The position numbers and the translations under genes are program-made. From contig CAJXXZ010000001.1 in NCBI GenBank assembly GCA_913063285.1, forward strand, positions 62,001 to 126,000: a DNA stretch of 64,000 nt. Direction: 5' to 3'. Below, in pieces: positions 57,293 to 64,000 of the stretch. Under the pieces are notes generated by a model. It had not been told where the DNA came from, did not search any database, and was given only the letters and a program-made list of their open reading frames with translations. Position 1 is the first letter of the stretch; each line of letters opens with the position of its first letter. Source of the stretch: an uncultured bacterium (GTDB lineage: Bacteria > Pseudomonadota > Alphaproteobacteria > CAJXXZ01 > 1604HC).

Positions 57293-58648
57293 TCATTTCA
57301 TCTTTCTTCTAACTTTAGCTTTTTGCATCTTTACGATAAAATCATCCTGAGAATAAAGAACCTCTTCTTGCATTTTTGCAATTACCTCTAAGCTAACACC
57401 GACAATTATGAGCAAGGATGTACCACTGAGATATAATGCAGATCCTCTATTTCCTAAGATTATATCAGGTAAGATAGATACAATAGCTATGTATAGCCCT
57501 CCGAAAACTGATATTTTTGGAATAAGTTTTTCAAAGTAATCTATAGTTTTTTGACCTGGAGAATGATCATATAAATATCCTCCACTAGCTTTTAATTCTT
57601 CGGCTACATCTTCAGGGTTAAGAACTATTGTGGAATAGATCACTGCAAACATCATAATTAAAGATGCTTTCAAAAATAAAGCAAACCATCTAGACTCCAG
57701 TAATTCGGATATCAACCAAATCGATCCAAAATATCTGGTTATTAAAAAATTTATAGCAGCTAGAGGCATATTTGACATCATCTCACCAAAGATAGCAGGC
57801 AAAACTCCGGAAGCATTTACTTTTAATGGCATACTGCTTGGAGGCATTTTACCAGAAATCTTCATTGCTTGAGTTCTGCTATAACAAACGGGCACTAACC
57901 TATACACATTTTCCAAAATCACTATAGTTACTATCAATGTAATAACCAAACTAACTAAGACTGATACCTCAAAAACTGAAATGTTACCACTAGATCTCAT
58001 TCCAAGTATATTTTGTACTGATGGAATCAAATTCGCGATAATACTGGTAAATATTATAATAGATGATCCATTTCCGATTCCATGGGTAGATATTTGTTCT
58101 GATAACCACATTAAAAACATTGTAGAACCCGTCAGAGAGACCATAGTGCAGACTCTAAAAAACCATCCAGGATTGAATACTGCTGATGCACCATCTGATC
58201 CAACTACATACTCTAAACTAACAGCAATTGTATACGACTGAATTAATACAAGTAAAAGTGTCAGATATCTAGTATATTGATTTAATTTAGCTCTTCCTGA
58301 AGGACCATCTTTTCTTAGTTTTTTCAGGTCTGGATATATAACTGTTAGTAGTTGTATAGCTATACTAGCACTAATATAGGGACTCATAGCTAATGCCATA
58401 ACAGATGCTCTTCCTAATGCACCTCCTGAAAACACTTCAAACATACCTAAAAATTTATAGCCTGTACTCTGTAGAAAGCTTTGCAAAACTCTTAAGTCTA
58501 ATCCAGGTAAAGGAATAAATGTAGATAACCTATAAAAACATAATATAAAAAATGTGACTGTTAGTTTTCTCCATAGAGATTTTGCTCCTAAAATAGAAGA
58601 TACACTAAAGTAACCGGATAACATACTTGATTTTTGAGAAGAATTCAT
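57293..58648 (-). CDS. secY: Preprotein translocase subunit SecY
   Basis: Pore-forming subunit of the Sec translocon. The 451-residue protein has ten membrane segments. Family motifs are RLSTFIPLPGLD, IQLLTVIYPDLKKLRKDGPSGR, HGIGNGSSIIIF, VPVCYSRTQAMKISG and LNPEDVAEELKASGGYL. The ATG is directly adjacent to the rplO stop, as usual for the spc operon. It is the last gene of this block; adk, its common follower, is at 16 kb. Confidence 0.97.
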   Translation of the reverse strand: MNSSQKSSMLSGYFSVSSILGAKSLWRKLTVTFFILCFYRLSTFIPLPGLDLRVLQSFLQSTGYKFLGMFEVFSGGALGRASVMALAMSPYISASIAIQLLTVIYPDLKKLRKDGPSGRAKLNQYTRYLTLLLVLIQSYTIAVSLEYVVGSDGASAVFNPGWFFRVCTMVSLTGSTMFLMWLSEQISTHGIGNGSSIIIFTSIIANLIPSVQNILGMRSSGNISVFEVSVLVSLVITLIVTIVILENVYRLVPVCYSRTQAMKISGKMPPSSMPLKVNASGVLPAIFGEMMSNMPLAAINFLITRYFGSIWLISELLESRWFALFLKASLIMMFAVIYSTIVLNPEDVAEELKASGGYLYDHSPGQKTIDYFEKLIPKISVFGGLYIAIVSILPDIILGNRGSALYLSGTSLLIIVGVSLEVIAKMQEEVLYSQDDFIVKMQKAKVRRKMK

Positions 58649-59110
58649 CTAAACAACCTCGAAACTTCCTCCATTTTGCTGAATTGAACTTTTCGCTCCT
58701 TCTGTAAATTTATTTGCAAATATACTGAGTTTAGTAATTTCACCTTTTCCTATAATATGCAGCTTTTTCCCTCTTTTCATTAGATTTAGGCTAATTAAAG
58801 TGTCTTTATCTATTTTTTGCAAACTATATTTTTGTGATAGAGCATTTAGTTGTTCAATTGAGAAAACAGATATTTTCTTTTTTGAGTGAGGAGATATGAA
58901 TCCAATTTTTGGAAGCCTTCTGTATACATGTATTAAATCTTTTTTTCTGGTTCCTGATCTAGCATCTGCTCCTTTGTGTCCATGACCTGATGTTTTTCCT
59001 GTTCCACTACCTATACCTCTACCTATACGTTTGCGATCAACTCTATTTCGTCTTAAGGATGACTCATTCATAATAGAAATAATAGTTTTATCAATCATGA
59101 TTACCACCAT
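58649..59110 (-). CDS. rplO: 50S ribosomal protein L15
   Basis: Late-assembly protein of the large subunit. The basic Gly-rich N-terminus RIGRGIGSGTGKTSGHGHKGADARSG is followed by LPKIGF and the C-terminal GKGEITKLSIFANKFTEGAK. Possible starts are 59110, 59098 (preceded by GGTGG) and 59071; I cannot choose firmly. Between rpsE and rplO only 59 bases remain, so rpmD (L30) is absent here. Confidence 0.94.
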   Translation of the reverse strand: MVVIMIDKTIISIMNESSLRRNRVDRKRIGRGIGSGTGKTSGHGHKGADARSGTRKKDLIHVYRRLPKIGFISPHSKKKISVFSIEQLNALSQKYSLQKIDKDTLISLNLMKRGKKLHIIGKGEITKLSIFANKFTEGAKSSIQQNGGSFEVV

Positions 59111-59169
59111 ATGATATTATACTTAAATGATTTTGATTTGAATATACTTGATAGTATGATTTATATCTT

Positions 59170-59691
59170 TCAAACATTTCCTTCTCCTTTTTCTAAAGTT
59201 CCAGTGACTTCTTTTCTAGTTATATTTCTCTGTGAACTTATACTTCTAGCTGACTTAATCATAAATAAAGATTTAAAGAGAACTTTAACAGTATTATAGG
59301 GGTTTCTACTTCCATATGTTTTTACATTGATATCTTTAATTCCTAATGCAACCAGTGCTGATCGAACTGATCCACTAGCACATATACCAAATCCAAGGGG
59401 AGCTTTACGTATTACTATTCTGCTCGCACAGTACTCAGCTGTCATATCATGATGTACTGTTCTTGAATCTTTAATATTAAATTTACACATATTACAAGAA
59501 GCTTTGGCTATAGCTTTCTTAACCGCAGTAGAAACTTCCTTGGCCTTACCTGTACTATAGCCAATAGATCCTGCAGAATCACCTACAACTACAAATGCAC
59601 AAATTCTTTGTCTTTTTCCACCTTTGGATACAGCAGTCACCCATCTTAATGAAACAACTGTTTTTTGAAATTCTTTTTCCATATTACTCAT
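59170..59691 (-). CDS. rpsE: 30S ribosomal protein S5
   Basis: Decoding-fidelity protein. SLRWVTAVSKGGKRQRI at the N-terminal domain, VVGDSAGSIGYSTGKAKEV, then APLGFGICASGSVRSALVALGIKDI. 173 residues. The ATG at 59691 has AGAGGAAAG upstream. 112 bases separate it from rplR, a wider gap than elsewhere in the operon. Confidence 0.97.
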   Translation of the reverse strand: MSNMEKEFQKTVVSLRWVTAVSKGGKRQRICAFVVVGDSAGSIGYSTGKAKEVSTAVKKAIAKASCNMCKFNIKDSRTVHHDMTAEYCASRIVIRKAPLGFGICASGSVRSALVALGIKDINVKTYGSRNPYNTVKVLFKSLFMIKSARSISSQRNITRKEVTGTLEKGEGNV

Positions 59692-59803
59692 ATCTTTCCT
59701 CTTGAATAGTTGTATCTTTGTTTAATATTAATATTAGATTCTTTCACCTCGCAATCCAAAAAGTTAATTTTTGAATCTAGGCATATATTTTTCATTAAAT
59801 TTA

Positions 59804-60238
59804 TCATATTTCACCACCACTTCTTCTTATAGCTTCAGCAATACATCTTAATTTACCATGATATGCCCATCCTCCACGATCAAATACTAGCTTTTTATTG
59901 AATTCTTTACATTTCTCCCCGACCATTTCTCCTAATAATAAGTATCCAGCCATGTTGTATGATTTTGGATCTGATAGACTTAGAGAATAATCATTTTCCC
60001 ACTTTACTTTATAGTCAGACCATTTATTCGAAACTTCCTTAAGACGCTCAACATATTCAGGCATCAAATAACTAATAGAGAATAAAGTGGCTTGTTTTAT
60101 ATCATCAATAATCTGAACGGAACCTCCTTTGTTGGACTTAAATACGGCAATACGAAGTCTATTAGAATAATTTCTCTTAGTTATAAGGTGACGGTTTCTT
60201 TTTTGACGTCTTAAAAACTGCTTAGATAATCTACTCAT
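59804..60238 (-). CDS. rplR: 50S ribosomal protein L18
   Basis: Binds 5S rRNA. RRQKRNRHLI and RLRIAVFKSNKGGSVQIIDD at the N-terminus, and VFDRGGWAYHGKLRCIAEAIRRSG at the C-terminus. At 144 residues it is about 25 longer than usual, because of an insertion around residues 65-95 (VSNKWSDYKVKWEND). Overlaps rplF by 4 bases. Confidence 0.95.
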   Translation of the reverse strand: MSRLSKQFLRRQKRNRHLITKRNYSNRLRIAVFKSNKGGSVQIIDDIKQATLFSISYLMPEYVERLKEVSNKWSDYKVKWENDYSLSLSDPKSYNMAGYLLLGEMVGEKCKEFNKKLVFDRGGWAYHGKLRCIAEAIRRSGGEI

Positions 60239-60759
60239 TGATTACTCTCCTTTTTTAATATTATTGAACCTCTTTTAAACTTACTTGGAGGCCTTAGTTT
60301 GATTATTTTTGCAGCCATCGTTCCAACCAAACATGCATTGGTACTTTCAAGTAAAATCAATGTTTCTTTTTCAACTTTTGCGCAAACATTATCTATTATA
60401 TCAATCTCAACGGGATCACTATAACCTATTGATAGAGAAATACGATTTGGTGAAATCAAGCTTGCTTTATATCCTACCCCCTTCAATTCTAGTTGCTTTT
60501 TATATCCTTCGGTAACTCCTTTTATGGCAGACTTAGAATGAGCTATAACAGTACCGAGCATAGAATATCTAGCCTTATCTTTTACTTCTACAGAAAAAGA
60601 AAATTTAAGATTAGAATCTTCAATATCACATTTTATAAAGTCAGGAATTAATACTTTTTCATTTTTTGCGCCTGAAGAAAATGATAGAACTCCCTTTTGA
60701 AAAACACATGATACAGAATTAGGAAATGGTATAGGCCTTCTTGCTAGTCTAGACATCAA
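60235..60759 (-). CDS. rplF: 50S ribosomal protein L6
   Basis: Located near the factor-binding site. Starts MSRLARRPIPFPNSV, with LELKGVGYKASL in the middle and a C-terminal IIKLRPPSKFKRGSI; the usual Y.GEGI tail block is altered. 174 residues. Overlaps both neighbours by 4 bases. Confidence 0.95.
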   Translation of the reverse strand: MMSRLARRPIPFPNSVSCVFQKGVLSFSSGAKNEKVLIPDFIKCDIEDSNLKFSFSVEVKDKARYSMLGTVIAHSKSAIKGVTEGYKKQLELKGVGYKASLISPNRISLSIGYSDPVEIDIIDNVCAKVEKETLILLESTNACLVGTMAAKIIKLRPPSKFKRGSIILKKESNQ

Positions 60760-61139
60760 TACACCTCACAAACGGCTTCACCACCTATATTACGTCTTCT
60801 ACATTCGATATCTGATAAAACTCCCATTGAGGAACTTACAACCATAATACCAAATCTTTTTTTTCTAATATGCTTAAGATCTTTTGCTTTATAGTATATT
60901 CTAACAGATGGTTTTGAGACTTTTCTCATTCCTCGAATGACTGGATATCCATCATAATATTTTAAATGTACGAGAATTCCACTTTCGACATCTTCATATC
61001 CGTTGATAAACCCTTCTTTTTTAAGGACAGAAAGAACATTTTTTGAAAATTTAGAAGGTCGAACTGTAACTTTCTTACGTCCTAGTAAACTTACATTTCT
61101 AATTCTGGCTAACATATCTGCAATTGTATCTGATATCAT
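60756..61139 (-). CDS. rpsH: 30S ribosomal protein S8
   Basis: Binds helix 21 of 16S rRNA and can repress spc-operon translation in E. coli. ISDTIADMLARIRN at the start fixes the ATG at 61139, with GGTGAGG upstream; the frame is open to 61166. C-terminal GIMVVSSSMGVLSDIECRRRNIGGEAVCEVY is typical. 127 residues. Confidence 0.96.
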   Translation of the reverse strand: MISDTIADMLARIRNVSLLGRKKVTVRPSKFSKNVLSVLKKEGFINGYEDVESGILVHLKYYDGYPVIRGMRKVSKPSVRIYYKAKDLKHIRKKRFGIMVVSSSMGVLSDIECRRRNIGGEAVCEVY

Positions 61140-61146
61140 ATTAACC

Positions 61147-61455
61147 TCACCAGCATGCTTGCCCATAACCAGGCAAACATCCTTTCAAAAGCTGCTCTCT
61201 TATTACATGCCTACACAAGCCAAACCACTTGGTTTGCACACCTCGAGCTCTACCTGTAATTCTGCATCTGCTAACTATTCTCACAGAACTTCCATTTCTA
61301 GACATAGAATTTAATTTATCTACAGCGGACATTCTCTCCTCCCAAGAAGTATTTTTATTTTTTATAATACTCTTAAGCATTTTTCTCTTTTCGTAATCTC
61401 GTGAATGAATATTTTTTCGATTTTCATTTCTTCTTATAACACTTAACTTAGCCAT
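61147..61455 (-). CDS. rpsN: 30S ribosomal protein S14
   Basis: Head protein of the small subunit. Long, zinc-free form: MAKLSVIRRNENR at the start and RCRITGRARGVQTKWFGLCRHVIREQ..KGCLPG at the end. Start chosen at the ATG at 61455, giving about 102 residues as in relatives; the frame extends to 61506. Overlaps rplE by 9 bases. Confidence 0.95.
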   Translation of the reverse strand: MAKLSVIRRNENRKNIHSRDYEKRKMLKSIIKNKNTSWEERMSAVDKLNSMSRNGSSVRIVSRCRITGRARGVQTKWFGLCRHVIREQLLKGCLPGYGQACW

Positions 61456-62035
61456 TTGATTCTCCTGATTGATTTTTGAGTAAATCTCCATCTTTAAATG
61501 GAACATTCATGCTTGAAAGCAACATATATGCATTATAATCATTATTTGCTGTGGTAGCAATAGAAACATTTAGACCAAATAGTAAAAGATCATCATCAGC
61601 TTCCAAGAAAACATCATGTGATTCAATTCCAAAGTTATAATTTCCTTTTTTGTCAAACCCTTTTACTGACATTCCACGAAAGTCTCTCATTCTAGGCATC
61701 GCTACATATATAAGTCTATCCAAAAAATCATACATAGCTCGCTTACGTAAAGTTACAAAAATTCCCACTACCATACCTTCTCGAATTCCAAATTGTGATA
61801 TAGATTTTTTTGCTTTAGCTCTGGTAGGACATTGTCCAGATATAACTTTCATTTGATCAAAGATAAACTGCATTTTCTTTGAGTCCTTAAAATATTTTCC
61901 ACATCCAACGCTTAATGAAACATGACTTAATCTTGGAACCTGCATTATATTTGAAAGATTTAATCTTTTCATTAAATTAGAAGATAATTCACTTCTAAAT
62001 TCATAAGCACTATTTGCCTGATTATTATCTAACAT
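61448..62035 (-). CDS. rplE: 50S ribosomal protein L5
   Basis: Contacts 5S rRNA and the P-site tRNA. VPRLSHVSLSVGCG, then ISGQCPTRAKAKKSISQFGIREGM and MRDFRGMSVKGFDKKGNYNFGI. 195 residues. Overlaps rplX by 7 bases. Confidence 0.96.
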   Translation of the reverse strand: MLDNNQANSAYEFRSELSSNLMKRLNLSNIMQVPRLSHVSLSVGCGKYFKDSKKMQFIFDQMKVISGQCPTRAKAKKSISQFGIREGMVVGIFVTLRKRAMYDFLDRLIYVAMPRMRDFRGMSVKGFDKKGNYNFGIESHDVFLEADDDLLLFGLNVSIATTANNDYNAYMLLSSMNVPFKDGDLLKNQSGESNG

Positions 62036-62352
62036 GCTCTCACCGTCTCTCCAGATTTCTTAGCAAATACCTCCTTTTTTCCATTAGAGTATCTGATTCC
62101 TACACGTGTAGCTTTTCCTGTTTTTGGATCGACATGAGCTACATTTGATATAGAAAACCATGATTCTTTTTTCACAATTCCTCCCTTATTACCACCACTG
62201 GGCTTTTGATGTATGGTTGCAAGATGAACACCTTGAACCTTTACCATTCCACGATTTCTGTCCATATCAACAATTGAGCTTTTCATGCCTCGATCACGTC
62301 CTTTACACACGATTACAGCGCTTCCAATCTTTAACCAATTCCATTTATTCAT
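62029..62352 (-). CDS. rplX: 50S ribosomal protein L24
   Basis: Assembly initiator at the tunnel exit. KOW-type region KIGSAVIVCKGRDRGMKSSIVDMDRNRGMVKVQGV, and the C-terminal HVDPKTGKATRVGIR. 107 residues. Overlaps rplN by 4 bases. Confidence 0.96.
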   Translation of the reverse strand: MNKWNWLKIGSAVIVCKGRDRGMKSSIVDMDRNRGMVKVQGVHLATIHQKPSGGNKGGIVKKESWFSISNVAHVDPKTGKATRVGIRYSNGKKEVFAKKSGETVRAC

Positions 62353-62705
62353 ATTACCTCCGGAGCTTTATTAACTATACTAGGAAATTTATCTTTTACA
62401 ATTCTTGATACTAGACATAGTACACGAGTTCCAATCATTGCATCTTTATCATCAATTAAAACAACACAATTATCTCCAAAACTAATGTGAATTCCATTGC
62501 GAAACTCAGGATATCTAGTAGAAACAATTACCGCTCTTGATGTAGTTCCTTTTTTCATTTCTGATGAAGGATCAACTTCTATTACAGATACACGAATGAC
62601 ATCACCTACTGTAGCGCTTTTAGCATTTTTATATAAGCCTATACATCTTGCTTTTTTTCCGCCAGAGTTGTCTCTTATATTTAAACATGATCCTCTTATA
62701 ATCAC
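62349..62705 (-). CDS. rplN: 50S ribosomal protein L14
   Basis: Contacts 16S rRNA at an intersubunit bridge. DNSGGKKARCIGLY near the start and GTRVLCLVSRIVKDKFPSIV near the end. 118 residues. Overlaps rpsQ and rplX by 4 bases. Confidence 0.97.
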   Translation of the reverse strand: MIIRGSCLNIRDNSGGKKARCIGLYKNAKSATVGDVIRVSVIEVDPSSEMKKGTTSRAVIVSTRYPEFRNGIHISFGDNCVVLIDDKDAMIGTRVLCLVSRIVKDKFPSIVNKAPEVI

Positions 62706-62956
62706 AATTTCACCTCAGCAGATCTCCATTGAACCTCTAGAAAAGAGTGCCTCTTTCTAGCAGATATAGGAGCTGATTCTTGAAATTTAATGTAATCACC
62801 AACACTGCATTCGTTATTTTGATCATGCACCAGATACTTCTTATGCCTTCTTAAAATCTTCTTGTACAATGGGTGTTGAAACATTCGTTCTACTAACACC
62901 GAAATTGTCTTATCAGAACTTTTCTTTATTACTTTACCTTGCTTTATTTTAGCCAT
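62702..62956 (-). CDS. rpsQ: 30S ribosomal protein S17
   Basis: OB-fold protein of early 30S assembly. GKVIKKSSDKTISVLVER near the start, HPLYKKILRRHKKYLVHDQNN in the middle and ISARKRHSFLEV at the end. 84 residues. It is the first gene of this block; rpmC, which normally precedes it, ends the plus-strand block at 37.6 kb. Confidence 0.96.
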   Translation of the reverse strand: MAKIKQGKVIKKSSDKTISVLVERMFQHPLYKKILRRHKKYLVHDQNNECSVGDYIKFQESAPISARKRHSFLEVQWRSAEVKL

Positions 62957-63237
62957 ATCTAACTCAATGTATTTTAATTAGTGTACAATAAAATGTCAAT
63001 GGGTCATTTTAATTTTTACATAAATTTTTCTGAGAAATAGTAAATTAATTATAATTATATATATAATTCAATTATATAATATAAATTGTTAAAAATAAAT
63101 TACGATTCATATAAAAATATAGCTTTGAAAGTCTAACGAATATGTAACTTCTTAGATGAAAAAAAAAGATATATTTCAAATTGCTAATATTAATTAATAA
63201 ACCATACTAAAATCAATTTTAATTCAAATAATCAATT

Positions 63238-64000
63238 TTAACTTCTTCGTAAAATCTTTAAAATTGCTTTATGAGGTATAGCTACTTTTCCACTCATATA
63301 TTCTTTCATTCTTTTCTTGCCTGCTTTTTGTTTTTCTAATAATTTTCTTTTTCGAGTAATATCTCCTCCATAACACTTTGCTGTAACATCTTTTCGTAAA
63401 GGAGAAACTGTCTCTCGAGCAATAATTGTACCACCTATTGCTGCTTGAATGATAACCTTAAATAATTGTCGATCAATTGAGTCCTTTAAAGTTGCACAAA
63501 CCCATTGACCATATTTTCTTGCACTATCGCGATGAATCATTACAGCCAATGAATCTTCTCGCTCACCATCAATTAAAATAGATAGCGGAACAATATCACC
63601 CTTTTTATATTCACTATTTTCATATTCAAAACTACCGTATCCTTTAGTAAGTGACTTTAATTTATCATGAAAATCAAAAATTACATTTGCTAATGGTAAT
63701 TCATATATTAACATCACGCGATTTATATTGATTGATTGTATATATTTTAGCTCTTTTTGCACTCCACGACGATCTTCACATAACTGAATAACTGAACCGA
63801 TATAACTTTCATGTACTAAAATTTGCATATTTACCCAAGGCTCTTCTATATATTCCACTCTATGCATTTCTGGCATTGAACTTGGATGATCAATAAGCAT
63901 TTCTCCACTATTGGTATACACCTTATATAAAACATTGGGAGAAGTAATAGTAATTTGCAAATCAAACTCATTTAGCAGACGTTCTTGTATAACTTCAAGG
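63238..64000 (-). CDS. lepA: Elongation factor 4 (LepA), C-terminal part, cut by the window edge
   Basis: Back-translocating translational GTPase. The visible 253 or so residues include VIQERLLNEFDMQITITSPNVLY at the edge, domain V and the family's unique C-terminal domain: VPLSILIDGER, SARKYGQ, IGGTIIARETVSPLRKDVTAKCYGGDITRKRKLLEKQKAGKKRM. The frame is open to base 64000, so the GTPase domain lies outside. About 280 AT-rich bases without a gene separate it from rpsQ. Confidence 0.96.
   Translation of the reverse strand, partial: LEVIQERLLNEFDLQITITSPNVLYKVYTNSGEMLIDHPSSMPEMHRVEYIEEPWVNMQILVHESYIGSVIQLCEDRRGVQKELKYIQSININRVMLIYELPLANVIFDFHDKLKSLTKGYGSFEYENSEYKKGDIVPLSILIDGEREDSLAVMIHRDSARKYGQWVCATLKDSIDRQLFKVIIQAAIGGTIIARETVSPLRKDVTAKCYGGDITRKRKLLEKQKAGKKRMKEYMSGKVAIPHKAILKILRRS

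Overview
The window is very AT-rich (roughly three quarters A+T by eye). It holds a reduced gene set: ribosomal proteins, aminoacyl-tRNA synthetases, RNase P RNA, basic division and cell-wall genes, long AT-only spacers and visibly decaying genes. It also holds many secreted or membrane-anchored proteins without recognisable homologues. This is the signature of an obligate intracellular bacterium, most likely an alphaproteobacterial endosymbiont of a protist or other eukaryote (Rickettsiales or Holosporales type; the order is inference). Termination uses RF2 and tryptophan is TGG, so the standard bacterial code applies.

Layout. 0-3.5 kb: small unknown genes and a tandem pair of secreted, barrel-like proteins sharing an identical C-terminal tail. 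3.5-8.4 kb: proS, the RNase P RNA gene, a spacer with a decayed 190-bp direct repeat, and AMP nucleosidase. 8.5-11.5 kb: a tandem duplication encoding two secreted proteins with a Ulp1/C48-like (CE clan) cysteine protease domain. One copy has all catalytic positions filled; the other has lost the catalytic Cys. 11.9-16.7 kb: a tyrS whose N-terminus is cut off by a frameshift in an A7 tract, a large secreted protein that may be a C58-like protease, a tRNA-Gln overlapped by an antisense gene, and adk. 16.7-30.9 kb: five members of an unrecognised family of membrane-anchored proteins sharing a ~180-residue external domain, interspersed with an ABC-2 exporter, prfB, nusB and def. One member carries about eleven ~55-residue repeats.

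31-37.7 kb: ftsW, greA, hflX, an RNase D-like exonuclease and half of the S10 ribosomal operon (rplB-rpsS-rplV-rpsC-rplP-rpmC). 37.7-51 kb: pseudogenes, rlpA, a pseudouridine synthase, glyQS, nth, recO, dapD, glmS and a shortened Hsp70 (hscA-like). A 33-bp minisatellite follows that is open in frame on both strands. 51-55.6 kb: ddl, two Bcr/CflA-like MFS transporters and glyA. 57.3-64 kb: the spc ribosomal block on the opposite strand (rpsQ to secY, without rpmD) and the C-terminal part of lepA.

Together, dapD, glmS, ddl, ftsW and rlpA suggest that the cell still makes peptidoglycan and divides with it. The MFS and ABC transporters and the secreted or anchored proteins are the probable host interface. 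The most interesting material is the protease pair at 8.5-11.4 kb and the five-member anchored family at 16.7-30.9 kb.
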